DNA from: an uncultured Actinomycetes bacterium
GTDB lineage: Bacteria > Actinomycetota > Acidimicrobiia > Acidimicrobiales > Acidimicrobilacustridaceae
DNA length: 30,806 bases
Direction of reading: 5' to 3'
Assembly: GCA_945957335.1 (NCBI GenBank)
Contig: CAMFLJ010000004.1
Location: forward strand, 1 to 30,806
Positions 9,017-16,205 of this stretch are shown in pieces; the stretch's first letter is position 1; each line of letters starts with the position of its first letter. The notes beneath the pieces are model-generated. The model was given only the letters and a program-made list of their open reading frames with translations, was not told the DNA's origin and did not search any database. The position numbers and the translations under genes were made by a program.

Positions 9017-10002
9017 GCCTCACGTCGTCCACGGTCGAGAACGAGGGCTGGGTCGAGGCGGTCGACACCTACATCGACAACGGCTGGACCGACGGCCTGC
9101 CCGTGATCCCGCCCACGGTCGAGGCCGTCGAGGCGATGCTCGCCGCCGGCGGCATGGACGGCACCGAGGTGCTGGGCGAGATCCCCACCCGCGACCTCGT
9201 GGTGAACGCCGAGAAGGTGGCGATCAACTCGGTGATGGCCGGGTGCCTGCCCGAGTACTTCCCGGTGGTGGTCGCCGCGGTGCGGGCCCACCTCCAGCCG
9301 CTGGCCAACGCCCACTCCACCACCGCCACCCTCGCGGGCGCCGCCCACGCCGTGGTGGTGAACGGCCCGATCCGCAGCGAGATCGGCGTGGAGTGCGGGC
9401 AGGCGTGCCTCGGTCCCGGGTTCCGCGCCAACGCCACCATCGGCCGGGCCCACCGCCTGGTCGTGCGCAACGTGTTCCGCACCGTGCCCGGCGTGCTCGA
9501 CCGGGCCAGCTTCAGCTGGCCGCTGCGCTACTCGTTCTGCTTCGGGGAGAACGAGGAGCACAGCGAGTGGACGCCGCTGCACGTGCTCGAGGGCTACGCG
9601 CCCGGCGACGACGTGGTGACGCTGATGTCGGTGATGCGCTACCTCGTGGCCACCGAGTTCGAGCCCGAGCCCGAGGCCATCCTCGAGACGATCGCCGACC
9701 GGGCCCGCATCGACGGCCTGCTCGTCGACGACTTCGTCGGCGACGCTCGCGGCGTGATGGTCGTGCTCGGCCCCGAGCACCAGCGCCGCCTCGTCGACGG
9801 CGGCTGGACGAAGGAGACGATGCGCGAGGCGCTGTGGGAGCGGATGGACGCACCCACCGCCGGCAAGCACGACAACCGGGTGCACCTGGCCTCGCCCGAG
9901 AACGTGCTGATCGTGTGCGCGGGCGGGCCGGGCCTGGCCCAGTCGAACCTGCTGATCCCACACCTCGCGGCCCCCACTCACGAGCGGGTGGTGCGGCCGT
10001 GA
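9013..10002 (+). CDS. UGSC-associated conserved protein of unknown function
   Basis: 329 residues. ATG 9013 overlaps the UGSC stop by 4 bases, and its own stop overlaps the next gene. I recognise no characterised domain. Visible landmarks are NGWTDGLPVIPPT near residue 25, a cysteine in VMAGCLPEYFPVVVAAV, ECGQACLGPGFRANATIGRAHRL, the aromatic SFSWPLRYSFCFGENEEH, and a C-terminal strand-loop ENVLIVCAGGPGLAQSN. I recall similar DGLPV.PPT and C-terminal AGG segments in proteins encoded beside UGSC genes, but cannot confirm a family name. It has several cysteines (in AGCL, ECGQAC, SFCF and IVCAGG) and is predicted soluble. It most likely works with the UGSC and CxxC partners, possibly on a common substrate or as the catalytic subunit. 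Confidence 0.75.
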   Translation: MSLTSSTVENEGWVEAVDTYIDNGWTDGLPVIPPTVEAVEAMLAAGGMDGTEVLGEIPTRDLVVNAEKVAINSVMAGCLPEYFPVVVAAVRAHLQPLANAHSTTATLAGAAHAVVVNGPIRSEIGVECGQACLGPGFRANATIGRAHRLVVRNVFRTVPGVLDRASFSWPLRYSFCFGENEEHSEWTPLHVLEGYAPGDDVVTLMSVMRYLVATEFEPEPEAILETIADRARIDGLLVDDFVGDARGVMVVLGPEHQRRLVDGGWTKETMREALWERMDAPTAGKHDNRVHLASPENVLIVCAGGPGLAQSNLLIPHLAAPTHERVVRP

Positions 10003-10241
10003 GCGTCGACGCCGTGGTCGAGGAGCTGAACGAGATCGTGAAGCCCGACGGTGCGGTGCTGCGGGTGCGCGCGTCGTCGCCCACCGCGCTCCACCTCGAG
10101 CTCGACCTCTCCGAGTCGAGCTGCCCCGAGTGCGTGGTGCCCAAGGAGCTGATCCTCGACATCCTGCGCAGCCGCGTCGCGCTGGTCGACCCGGACGTGC
10201 GCACCATCGAGCTCGACGACCCCCGGGAGCCTGCCGCCTAG
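9999..10241 (+). CDS. Small Nfu/NifU C-terminal-like CxxC protein
   Basis: 80 residues with a GTG start at 9999, overlapping the preceding TGA as GTGA. Residues 3-38 form a helix-strand pattern (VVEELNEIVKPDGAVLRV, then ALHLELDLS). Cys42 and Cys45 follow in SSCPECVVPKELILDILRS, then a final strand. The order resembles the Nfu/NifU C-terminal domain, where CxxC holds a bridging iron-sulfur cluster before a helix. The glycine-rich GGD of true Nfu proteins is reduced to PDG, so this is a distant or specialised relative. Its position as third gene of the UGSC cassette suggests it supplies a cluster or reducing equivalents to the other two. A thioredoxin-like role is the alternative. Confidence 0.7.
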   Translation: MSVDAVVEELNEIVKPDGAVLRVRASSPTALHLELDLSESSCPECVVPKELILDILRSRVALVDPDVRTIELDDPREPAA

Positions 10242-10242
10242 G

Positions 10243-10259
10243 CTCGGCCCCCGGCCGAG
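10243..10259. terminator. Short hairpin after the UGSC cassette
   Basis: CTCGGCC, loop CCC, GGCCGAG: a perfect 7-bp stem starting 2 bases after the stop of the CxxC gene and ending 20 bases before the amidohydrolase ATG. It may partly separate the cassette from the amidohydrolase, or act as an mRNA 3' stem. There is no T-run. Confidence 0.4.
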
Positions 10260-10279
10260 GGGGCCGTGGGGGAGGGACG

Positions 10280-11986
10280 ATGCACGACCTGATCATCCGC
10301 GGAGGGCTCGTGGTCGACGGCAGCGGCGGTCCGCCGCGCGTCGCCGACGTGGCGGTCGACGACGGGGTGATCGTCGCCGTCGGCGAGGTCACCGGTGAGG
10401 CCCGCGAGGTGCTCGACGCCACCGGCCTGGTGGTCACGCCGGGCTACGTCGACACCCACACCCACTACGACGGCCAGGCCACCTGGGACGACCGCCTCAC
10501 GCCGTCGAGCTGGCACGGGGTCACCACCGCGGTGCTCGGCAACTGCGGCGTGGGGTTCGCGCCGGTGCACCCCGATCGGCGCGAGTGGCTGATCCAGCTC
10601 ATGGAGGGCGTCGAGGACATCCCCGGCACGGCGCTGCACGAGGGCATCCGGTGGTCGTGGGAGTCGTTCCCCGAGTACCTCGACGCGCTCGAGCAGCTGC
10701 CTCGTGCGCTCGACGTCGCCGCCCACCTGCCCCACGGCGCGCTGCGCACCTACGTGATGGACGAGCGCGGCGCCGACGACGAGCCCGCCACCCCCGATGA
10801 CCTGGCGCGGATGCGTGCGCTGGCCGAGGAGGCGGCGCGGGCCGGTGCGGTGGGGTTCTCGACCAACAGGCTGCCCTCGCACCGGGCCAAGGACGGTCGC
10901 TCGCTGCCGGGCACGGCCTCGTCGCTCGAGGAGCTCATGGCCATCGCCGAGGGCATCGCCGCCGGTGGTGGAGGCGTGATCCAGTCGACCTCGGCCGAGG
11001 GCATCGGCGAGGTCGAGGGCGGCTACCGCGACGAGGTCGACCGCCTCACCGCCGTGTCGCTGGCCACCGGGTTGCCCACCACGATGTCGCTCTCGCAGAA
11101 CGAGGTGCGGCCGGAGCTGTGGCGCGAGGTGCTGCAGTGGGTGCACGAGTCCGACGCCGCCGGCGCGGTGCTGGTGCCCCAGATCGCCGGCCGCCCGCTG
11201 TCGCTGCTGCTCGGCCTGGCCACCCGCCACCAGTTCGAGGGCCGGCCGTCGTATGACGAGATCGCCGGCCTGCCCCTCGGCGAGCGGTCGGCGGCGATGG
11301 CCGACCCCGAGCGCCGCGCCCGCATCCTCTCCGAGGACGCCGGCACGGGGCTGGGTGCCTTCATCGCCCACATGGGCGACAAGCTGTTCCCGCTCGACGA
11401 CCCGCCGAACTACGAGCCCGCTCGGGAGTCGAGCATCGGCCTCGCCGCCCAGGCGGCGGGGGTGAGCGTCGACGAGGCCTGCTACGACCTCTACCTGCGC
11501 GACGACGGCCGGCAGATGGTGCTGTTCACCCTCAACGGCTACGCCCACTTCGACACCGAGCACATCCGCTCGATGCTCGAGGACACCAGCACCATGCTGG
11601 GCCTGGCCGACGGCGGCGCCCACTGCTCGCTCATCTGCGACGCCTCGGTCTACACGTCGATGCTCTCGTACTGGGTCCGTGACCGGGCCGCCGGCACCCT
11701 GCCCATCGAGCTCACCGTGTCGAAGATGACCTCGATCCCCGCGGCGCTCTACGGGTTCGACGACCGCGGCCTCGTCGAGGTGGGTCGGCGCGGCGACCTC
11801 AACGTGATCGACCTCGATCGGCTCCAGCTGCGGCCGCCCGAGGTGGCCCACGACCTGCCCACCGGTGCGGCACGGGTCGTGCAGCGGTCGGTGGGCTACG
11901 TGCGCACCTACGTGGCCGGGGTGGCGGTGACGGCCGACGACGCCGACACCGGGGCCCGCCCGGGCCGGCTCGTGCGCCGCCTCTGA
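10280..11986 (+). CDS. N-acyl-D-amino-acid deacylase-like amidohydrolase (D-aminoacylase family)
   Basis: 568-residue metal-dependent amidohydrolase of the D-aminoacylase type (COG3653-like). It has an N-terminal beta-sandwich strand IIRGGLVVDGSG, the metal motif VDTHTHYDGQ with His60, His62 and Asp64, the bridging cysteine in GNCG (Cys89), and the catalytic aspartate in LADGGAH (Asp444). It should hydrolyse an amide of an acylated D-amino acid or a related cyclic or N-acyl compound; the substrate is unknown. GGAGGG precedes ATG 10280. It begins 38 bases after the UGSC cassette on the same strand and may belong to that operon, although a hairpin lies between. A paralogue with the same N-terminal layout is encoded at 27913-29631. 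Confidence 0.88.
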   Translation: MHDLIIRGGLVVDGSGGPPRVADVAVDDGVIVAVGEVTGEAREVLDATGLVVTPGYVDTHTHYDGQATWDDRLTPSSWHGVTTAVLGNCGVGFAPVHPDRREWLIQLMEGVEDIPGTALHEGIRWSWESFPEYLDALEQLPRALDVAAHLPHGALRTYVMDERGADDEPATPDDLARMRALAEEAARAGAVGFSTNRLPSHRAKDGRSLPGTASSLEELMAIAEGIAAGGGGVIQSTSAEGIGEVEGGYRDEVDRLTAVSLATGLPTTMSLSQNEVRPELWREVLQWVHESDAAGAVLVPQIAGRPLSLLLGLATRHQFEGRPSYDEIAGLPLGERSAAMADPERRARILSEDAGTGLGAFIAHMGDKLFPLDDPPNYEPARESSIGLAAQAAGVSVDEACYDLYLRDDGRQMVLFTLNGYAHFDTEHIRSMLEDTSTMLGLADGGAHCSLICDASVYTSMLSYWVRDRAAGTLPIELTVSKMTSIPAALYGFDDRGLVEVGRRGDLNVIDLDRLQLRPPEVAHDLPTGAARVVQRSVGYVRTYVAGVAVTADDADTGARPGRLVRRL

Positions 11987-12016
11987 GCCGCGGCCGGCAC
12001 CGGGGCCTGATGGCGA

Positions 12017-12030
12017 TTGCCGTACGGTAA
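12017..12030. promoter_or_regulatory. Putative TetR operator (TTGCCGTACGGTAA)
   Basis: A near-perfect 14-base palindrome with core CCGTACGG; only the third base on each side breaks symmetry. It ends 22 bases before the GTG of the TetR gene and includes TACGGT, a possible -10. Palindromes with this type of core are common operators of TetR-family repressors, so autoregulation is likely. Confidence 0.6.
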
Positions 12031-12052
12031 GGCCTCTGGTAGACGTGGGCGG

Positions 12053-12784
12053 GTGAGCCCGAGCCCTCGACCCACGCGTGCCAGCGCCACCCGCACCTCC
12101 GGTGGTGCGCCGCGCCAGCGGGTCGCGCGCGGCAGCCTCTCGCGCGAGCAGATCGTCGAGGCCACCCTGAGCCTGGTGCGCGACGAGCCCGACGGCCCGA
12201 TCACCATGGAGCGCGTCGCCGCGGTCCTCGGCACCCGGCCGATGTCGCTCTACACCCACGTGCGCAACCGCGACGAGCTCGTCGGCCTGGCCGCCGCCCA
12301 GGCGCTGCGCGAGTGGGACGCCACGGTGCCGCGCGGCGCCCGTTGGGACAACCAGCTGCGCGCCTGGTGCCGGTCGCTGCGCGACCACGTGCAGGCGTAC
12401 CCGCCGCTGATGCTCGAGATGACGAGCCAGGGCTCGTTCCAGCCGGCGCTGCTCGAGGCCGTCGCCGTCCTCGCCCGCATCCTGCGCCGGGCCGGCCTGG
12501 AGGGCGAGCCGCTCGCCGCCGCCCTGCGCTGGGTGCCCCAGACGGTCCTCGGCGCGGTGGTGCTCGAGCTGGCCCGGCCCGAGGGCCTCGAAACACCCGA
12601 CGCCGAGGCCGCCGCGATCTACGGCTCGCTGGCCGCCCTCGACGCCGACGACCGGGCCCAGTACGACGACGTGCTGCCACACTTCGTCAGCCCCGACCTG
12701 ACCGACCTGTTCGAGTACTCCATCGACCGGTTGGTGGACGGGGTGCGAGCCGTGGCCGCACCGGGGGGCCGGCCCGGCGCCTGA
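12053..12784 (+). CDS. TetR/AcrR family transcriptional regulator with TetR_C-like domain
   Basis: 243 residues with a GTG start at 12053; a TTG in frame at 12017 would lie inside the putative operator and is less likely. A basic, low-complexity N-terminal tail (about 27 residues) precedes the helix-turn-helix region at about 30-75 (SREQIVEATLSLV, then MERVAAVLGTRPMSLYTHVRNRDELV). The MSLYTHVRNRDEL form resembles the TetR subgroup with the TetR_C ligand domain. It probably represses itself and the quinone-oxidoreductase-like gene 68 bases downstream. The inducer is unknown. The Shine-Dalgarno is weak. Confidence 0.85.
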   Translation: MSPSPRPTRASATRTSGGAPRQRVARGSLSREQIVEATLSLVRDEPDGPITMERVAAVLGTRPMSLYTHVRNRDELVGLAAAQALREWDATVPRGARWDNQLRAWCRSLRDHVQAYPPLMLEMTSQGSFQPALLEAVAVLARILRRAGLEGEPLAAALRWVPQTVLGAVVLELARPEGLETPDAEAAAIYGSLAALDADDRAQYDDVLPHFVSPDLTDLFEYSIDRLVDGVRAVAAPGGRPGA

Positions 12785-12814
12785 TCGCAGCACCAGGACC
12801 AGCAGCACACGCGA

Positions 12815-12834
12815 GCGCCCGCACCGACGGGCGC
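12815..12834 (+). terminator. Hairpin between TetR gene and MDR gene
   Basis: GCGCCCG, loop CACCGA, CGGGCGC: a perfect 7-bp stem ending 7 bases before the ribosome site of the next gene. It may be a terminator of the TetR transcript or a leader stem of the MDR mRNA. Similar stems precede the ribosome sites at 21305 and 22555. Confidence 0.4.
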
Positions 12835-12852
12835 CGGAACCGAGGGGGACAC

Positions 12853-13905
12853 ATGGGGGATCAGACGATGCGGGCGTGGCGGGTGCACAGCTACGGCGAC
12901 CCGCTCGACGTGCTGCAGCTCGACGAGGTCGAGGTGCCCGAACCGGGGCCGGGCGAGCTGCTCGTGGCGGTCGAGGGCATCCCCCTCAACCTCAACGACC
13001 TCGAGCGCATCAACGGCGGGAACATGATGGTGCGCCCCGAGCTGCCCTACAGCCCGGGCATGGAGGTCATGGGCCGGGTCGAGGCGGCCGGCGACGGCGC
13101 CGAGGCCTTCGTGGGCCGGCGGGTGTCGGCCACCACCAAGACGGCCATCGGCGGCTACGCCGAGAAGGCGATCTGCCCGGCGGTGTCGGCGTTCGACATC
13201 CCCGACGACATCCCCATGCCCGACGCGGCCGCGCTGTTCTTCCCGTTCCACCTGGCGTGGCTCGGCCTGTTCGACCGGGCCGAGCTCACCGCCGGGGAGA
13301 GCGTGCTGATCCACGCCGCGGCCGGTGGGTCGGGCTCGGCCGCCATCCAGCTGGCCAAGGACGCCGGCGCCAAGGTGTTCGCCACCGCCGGCAGCGAGGA
13401 GAAGCTGGCGCTGTGCCGCGAGCTCGGCGCCGACGTCACCATCGACTACACGACCACCGACTTCGCCGAGGTCGTGCTGGCCGAGACGGGCAACAAGGGC
13501 GTCGACGTGGTCTTCGACAACGTCGGTGAGGCGGTGTGGGAGGGCTCGCTCAAGAGCCTGTCGTACAACGGCCGCTACGTGATGATGGGCTTCGCCTCGA
13601 ACAAGGTCGTGGCCGACGAGCCCTTCATCGTCCCCCGCACCTTCATGCTCACCAACGCCCGGCTGTGCGGCGTGATGCTCAGCTACCAGAGCCCCGACAT
13701 GATCGGGTTCCTGAAGGGCGCCATGGGCTGGAACGTGGTGCCGTCCGACGTGGGCGCCCGGGTGCAGTCCGAGGTGCTCGAGCGCTACCGGGCCGGCCGG
13801 GTGAAGGCGGTGATCGGCGAGGTCGTGCCCTTCGAGGAGCTGCCTCGCGCCATCGACGCCATGGCCAACCGCGGCACCGTCGGCCGCGTCATCGTCACCA
13901 CCTGA
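12853..13905 (+). CDS. NADPH:quinone oxidoreductase-like medium-chain dehydrogenase (zinc-free)
   Basis: 350-residue MDR protein of the quinone oxidoreductase branch. It lacks the zinc-binding cysteine clusters. It has a GroES-like N-terminal domain, with NLNDLERINGG and LPYSPGMEVMGRVEAAG, and a Rossmann domain with LIHAAAGGSGSAAIQLAK (about 155-172). Further on are DVVFDNVGEAVWEGSL and a C-terminal EVVPFEELPRAIDAM. It should use NADPH to reduce a quinone, enone or acyl-CoA-like alkene. GAGGGGGAC precedes ATG 12853, and the gene begins ATGGGGGA. It lies directly downstream of the TetR gene and is its likely target. Confidence 0.9.
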   Translation: MGDQTMRAWRVHSYGDPLDVLQLDEVEVPEPGPGELLVAVEGIPLNLNDLERINGGNMMVRPELPYSPGMEVMGRVEAAGDGAEAFVGRRVSATTKTAIGGYAEKAICPAVSAFDIPDDIPMPDAAALFFPFHLAWLGLFDRAELTAGESVLIHAAAGGSGSAAIQLAKDAGAKVFATAGSEEKLALCRELGADVTIDYTTTDFAEVVLAETGNKGVDVVFDNVGEAVWEGSLKSLSYNGRYVMMGFASNKVVADEPFIVPRTFMLTNARLCGVMLSYQSPDMIGFLKGAMGWNVVPSDVGARVQSEVLERYRAGRVKAVIGEVVPFEELPRAIDAMANRGTVGRVIVTT

Positions 13906-13926
13906 CGCCCATCGGGTCCCGCATCC

Positions 13927-13984
13927 CCCGGTTCTCGTGGAGCGTTCCCGTCACCTGCGACGGGAAAGCTCCACAAGAACGGGT
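13927..13984. terminator. Long imperfect inverted repeat, possible bidirectional terminator or dispersed palindromic element
   Basis: Two 26-base arms (13927-13952 and 13959-13984) flank the 6-base loop ACCTGC. Comparing the left arm with the reverse complement of the right, 22 of 26 positions agree, and some of the rest can form G-U pairs in RNA. It lies between convergent genes (ends at 13905 and 13995), as expected for a two-way terminator. It is much longer than the other stems here and somewhat richer in A/T. Confidence 0.65.
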
Positions 13985-13994
13985 CGCGAGGAGA

Positions 13995-15218
13995 TCAGCC
14001 GGGCATGGTGTCGACGTTGGCCTTCTCCTCCGGGGGCAGGCCGAAGTGGTCGATGTAGTCGGCGAAGAGCTCGCGGGTGGCGGCCCGGTCGATGCCGTAG
14101 TCCTCGGGGCGGTAGCTGTGCACGCCGTGCTTGCCCGGGGGGTTGTCGTCGATGAACGCCTTCATGGCGGCCGAGCCCTCGTCGGTGAGGGGCAGGTCGA
14201 AGGCGTCGTAGATGGCCTCGACGACGCTGAACTGGTCCTTCACGAAGTCGGTGAAGAGCACGTCGTAGAAGATGGCGTCGGGGTAGTCCCGGGCCTGGCG
14301 CACGGTGATGCCGTTCATGAGCACGCGGTGCAGGCGGGGGATCCAGTCCGACGCGATCTCGAACGGGTCGGGGTCGTCGCTGGTGACGCCGCGCACCATG
14401 GTGGTGAGGCTGGCGTAGCTGGTCATCGACTTCACCGGGTCGCGGTGGGTGAACACGATGCGGGCGTCGGGGTAGGTCTCCAGCAGTTGGTCGAGGCCCC
14501 ACAGGTGGGCGCCGGTCTTGAGCACCCAGCGGTCGCCGGCGTTGTGGGCCTGGAGGTGCTGGAGCTGGCGCTTGTGGAAGTCGTAGACCGTGCGGAACGG
14601 CGCGTCGGTGTCGACCCAGTCCTCGTAGCTCGGCATGCGGAACTGGTTGTGGAAGAGCGGCGTGATCATCGCCTCGCCCATCATCACCACGCACTCCTGC
14701 GAGAGCTCGGCGCCCATGGGGTGGACGGCCTTGAACTCGGGCAGCTCCTTCTCGCGGTCGGGGAAGGTGGCCGCCGCCATGGCGATGCGCGGGTCGGTGC
14801 GGAAGGTCGCGGCGCGCGGCGGGGGCGACGGGAACATCACCTCCCACGTCATGGGGGCCCGGCTGGCCGGGTCCTGGGCGAGGATGTCGTGGAGGATCGT
14901 CGTGCCGGTGCGGGGCATGCCGATGATGAACACCGGCTTCTCGATCGTCTGCTGGGCGATGGCCGGGTCGGTCTTGCGGTCGTCGACGTAGCCGAGGCGG
15001 TTCACGGTGTGGCCGAGCATGCGCTCGCGGCCGATGAGGTGGCCGAGCTGGTTGAGCTGGGCCTCGGTGCGCAGCGAGTCGAGCGCCCGGCCCAGGCCCT
15101 CGAGGTAGACGTCGCCGTCGTCGCCCAGGTCGGTGAGGCCGCCGGTGCGCCGGGCCGACTCCTCCAGGATCCAGTCGACCTGCATCTCGGCGACGTCGCC
15201 GCCGGTGTACTCGCTCAT
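13995..15218 (-). CDS. PAPS-dependent sulfotransferase family protein
   Basis: 407 residues. The PAPS 5'-phosphosulfate loop is GMPRTGTT (100-107), and the 3'-phosphate motif is THRDPVKSMTS (257-267). LKTGAHLWGLDQLLETYPDARIVF before it is typical of the bacterial Sulfotransferase_3 type. It should move sulfate from 3'-phosphoadenylyl sulfate to a hydroxyl, probably of a lipid or steroid-like acceptor, which is inference. Cytoplasmic, with no signal. GGGGGAACG precedes ATG 15218. A second, divergent family member occurs at 21317-22507. It is transcribed divergently from the kinase-like gene. Confidence 0.88.
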   Translation of the reverse strand: MSEYTGGDVAEMQVDWILEESARRTGGLTDLGDDGDVYLEGLGRALDSLRTEAQLNQLGHLIGRERMLGHTVNRLGYVDDRKTDPAIAQQTIEKPVFIIGMPRTGTTILHDILAQDPASRAPMTWEVMFPSPPPRAATFRTDPRIAMAAATFPDREKELPEFKAVHPMGAELSQECVVMMGEAMITPLFHNQFRMPSYEDWVDTDAPFRTVYDFHKRQLQHLQAHNAGDRWVLKTGAHLWGLDQLLETYPDARIVFTHRDPVKSMTSYASLTTMVRGVTSDDPDPFEIASDWIPRLHRVLMNGITVRQARDYPDAIFYDVLFTDFVKDQFSVVEAIYDAFDLPLTDEGSAAMKAFIDDNPPGKHGVHSYRPEDYGIDRAATRELFADYIDHFGLPPEEKANVDTMPG

Positions 15219-15259
15219 CTCGTTCCCCCAGTCGTGCGGCCCCCTGGCCGGACCTGGTT

Positions 15260-15265
15260 ACCGTA
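15260..15265 (-). promoter_or_regulatory. Possible -10 (TACGGT) within a TACGGTAA half-site upstream of the sulfotransferase
   Basis: On the minus strand TACGGTAA lies 42 bases before ATG 15218. It repeats the right half of the operator-like palindrome at 12017-12030. A second imperfect half (TAACGTACGGG) is adjacent at 15268-15278. Either a -10 hexamer or a TetR half-site; no -35 recognised. Confidence 0.35.
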
Positions 15266-15312
15266 GCCCGTACGTTATGACGGTGCACGAGAGGCCGGCG
15301 CGGCGACGGCCG

Positions 15313-15318
15313 TAGCCT
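15313..15318 (+). promoter_or_regulatory. Putative leaderless -10 element (TAGCCT)
   Basis: TAGCCT is 7 bases before the GTG start of the kinase-like gene, and no Shine-Dalgarno is present. Confidence 0.45.
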
Positions 15319-15325
15319 CGATCGG

Positions 15326-16186
15326 GTGGACGGCGACGTGGCGACGGCTCTCGGGGCGCAGCTCGGCTCGGCCGTGGCGGCGGCCCGGCCGTTGGGTGGC
15401 GGGGACGTCGCCGCGTCGTACCGGGTCGAGCTGGCCGACGGTCGGGTGGTGTTCGCCAAGACCCACGCCGGCACCCCGGGCAGCGCCTTCACGACCGAGG
15501 CGGCCGGGCTGGCGTGGCTGCGCGACTCCGGCGTCGTCGCCGTGCCCGAGGTGCTGGCGGCGGCCGACGACCCACCGCTGCTCGCCCTCGAGTGGATCGA
15601 CGAGGGCGGCTCCCGCTCGTCAGCGGGGGAGGGGGCGTTCGGCCGGCAGCTCGCCGCCCTCCACCTCGCCGGTGCCCCGTGCTTCGGTCGGGAGGACGGG
15701 CGCCCGACCGGCTCGCTCGGGCTGGCCAACGACCCTGCGCCGACGTGGGCGACCTTCTACGCCGAGCGTCGCCTCCTGCCGCTGGCCGTCGTGGCCGAGC
15801 GCAGGGGAGCGCTGCCCGGGCAGTCGATCGCCGCCCTCCGGTCTGTGGCCGGGCGCCTCGACGAGCTGGTCGGCCCCGACGAGCCGCCGGCCCGCCTGCA
15901 CGGCGACCTCTGGGCCGGCAACCGCCTGGTCGATCGCCGCGGCAGGAGCTGGCTGATCGACCCGGCGGCGTTCGGCGGGCATCGGGAGTACGACCTGGCG
16001 ATGATGCGGCTCTTCGGAGGCTTCGGGCGCGGGTGCTTCGAGGCCTACGCCGAGGCCGCGCCGCTCGCCGATGGGTGGGAGGAGCGGGTGCCGCTCCACC
16101 AGCTCGGGCCCCTCGTCGTCCACGCGATCAAGTTCGGCGGCGGGTACGTCGCCGCCGTGGCCGACGCCCTCGCCCCCTACGCCTGA
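15326..16186 (+). CDS. Fructosamine kinase family / aminoglycoside-phosphotransferase-like protein
   Basis: 286 residues with a GTG start. The protein-kinase-like fold of the fructosamine-3-kinase family is visible. ATP lysine candidate Lys45 lies in VVFAKTH. The catalytic loop is LHGDLWAGN, with His192, Asp194 and Asn199. The metal aspartate Asp212 is in LIDPAAFGGHREYDLAM. HGDLWxGN is the form seen in fructosamine kinases, which phosphorylate ketoamines and start protein deglycation. Small-molecule phosphotransferase activity is secure, the substrate less so. It is convergent with the epimerase gene, 19 bases away. Confidence 0.85.
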   Translation: MDGDVATALGAQLGSAVAAARPLGGGDVAASYRVELADGRVVFAKTHAGTPGSAFTTEAAGLAWLRDSGVVAVPEVLAAADDPPLLALEWIDEGGSRSSAGEGAFGRQLAALHLAGAPCFGREDGRPTGSLGLANDPAPTWATFYAERRLLPLAVVAERRGALPGQSIAALRSVAGRLDELVGPDEPPARLHGDLWAGNRLVDRRGRSWLIDPAAFGGHREYDLAMMRLFGGFGRGCFEAYAEAAPLADGWEERVPLHQLGPLVVHAIKFGGGYVAAVADALAPYA

Positions 16187-16205
16187 GCACCCGACCGCGG
16201 CCCGG

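Noticed and set aside
8477..10241. Glycine/proline reductase-type selenoenzyme complex
   Set aside because: No GrdA, PrdA or other reductase subunits and no thioredoxin system nearby; only the CxxC motif is reminiscent.
12001..12060. TTG at 12017 as start of the TetR gene
   Set aside because: It would place the operator-like palindrome inside the coding region; GTG 12053 leaves it upstream and keeps the whole DNA-binding domain.
10238..12808. 856-codon minus-strand open frame opposite the amidohydrolase and TetR genes
   Set aside because: Composition typical of an antisense frame in high-GC DNA; the amidohydrolase and TetR carry full motif sets on the other strand.
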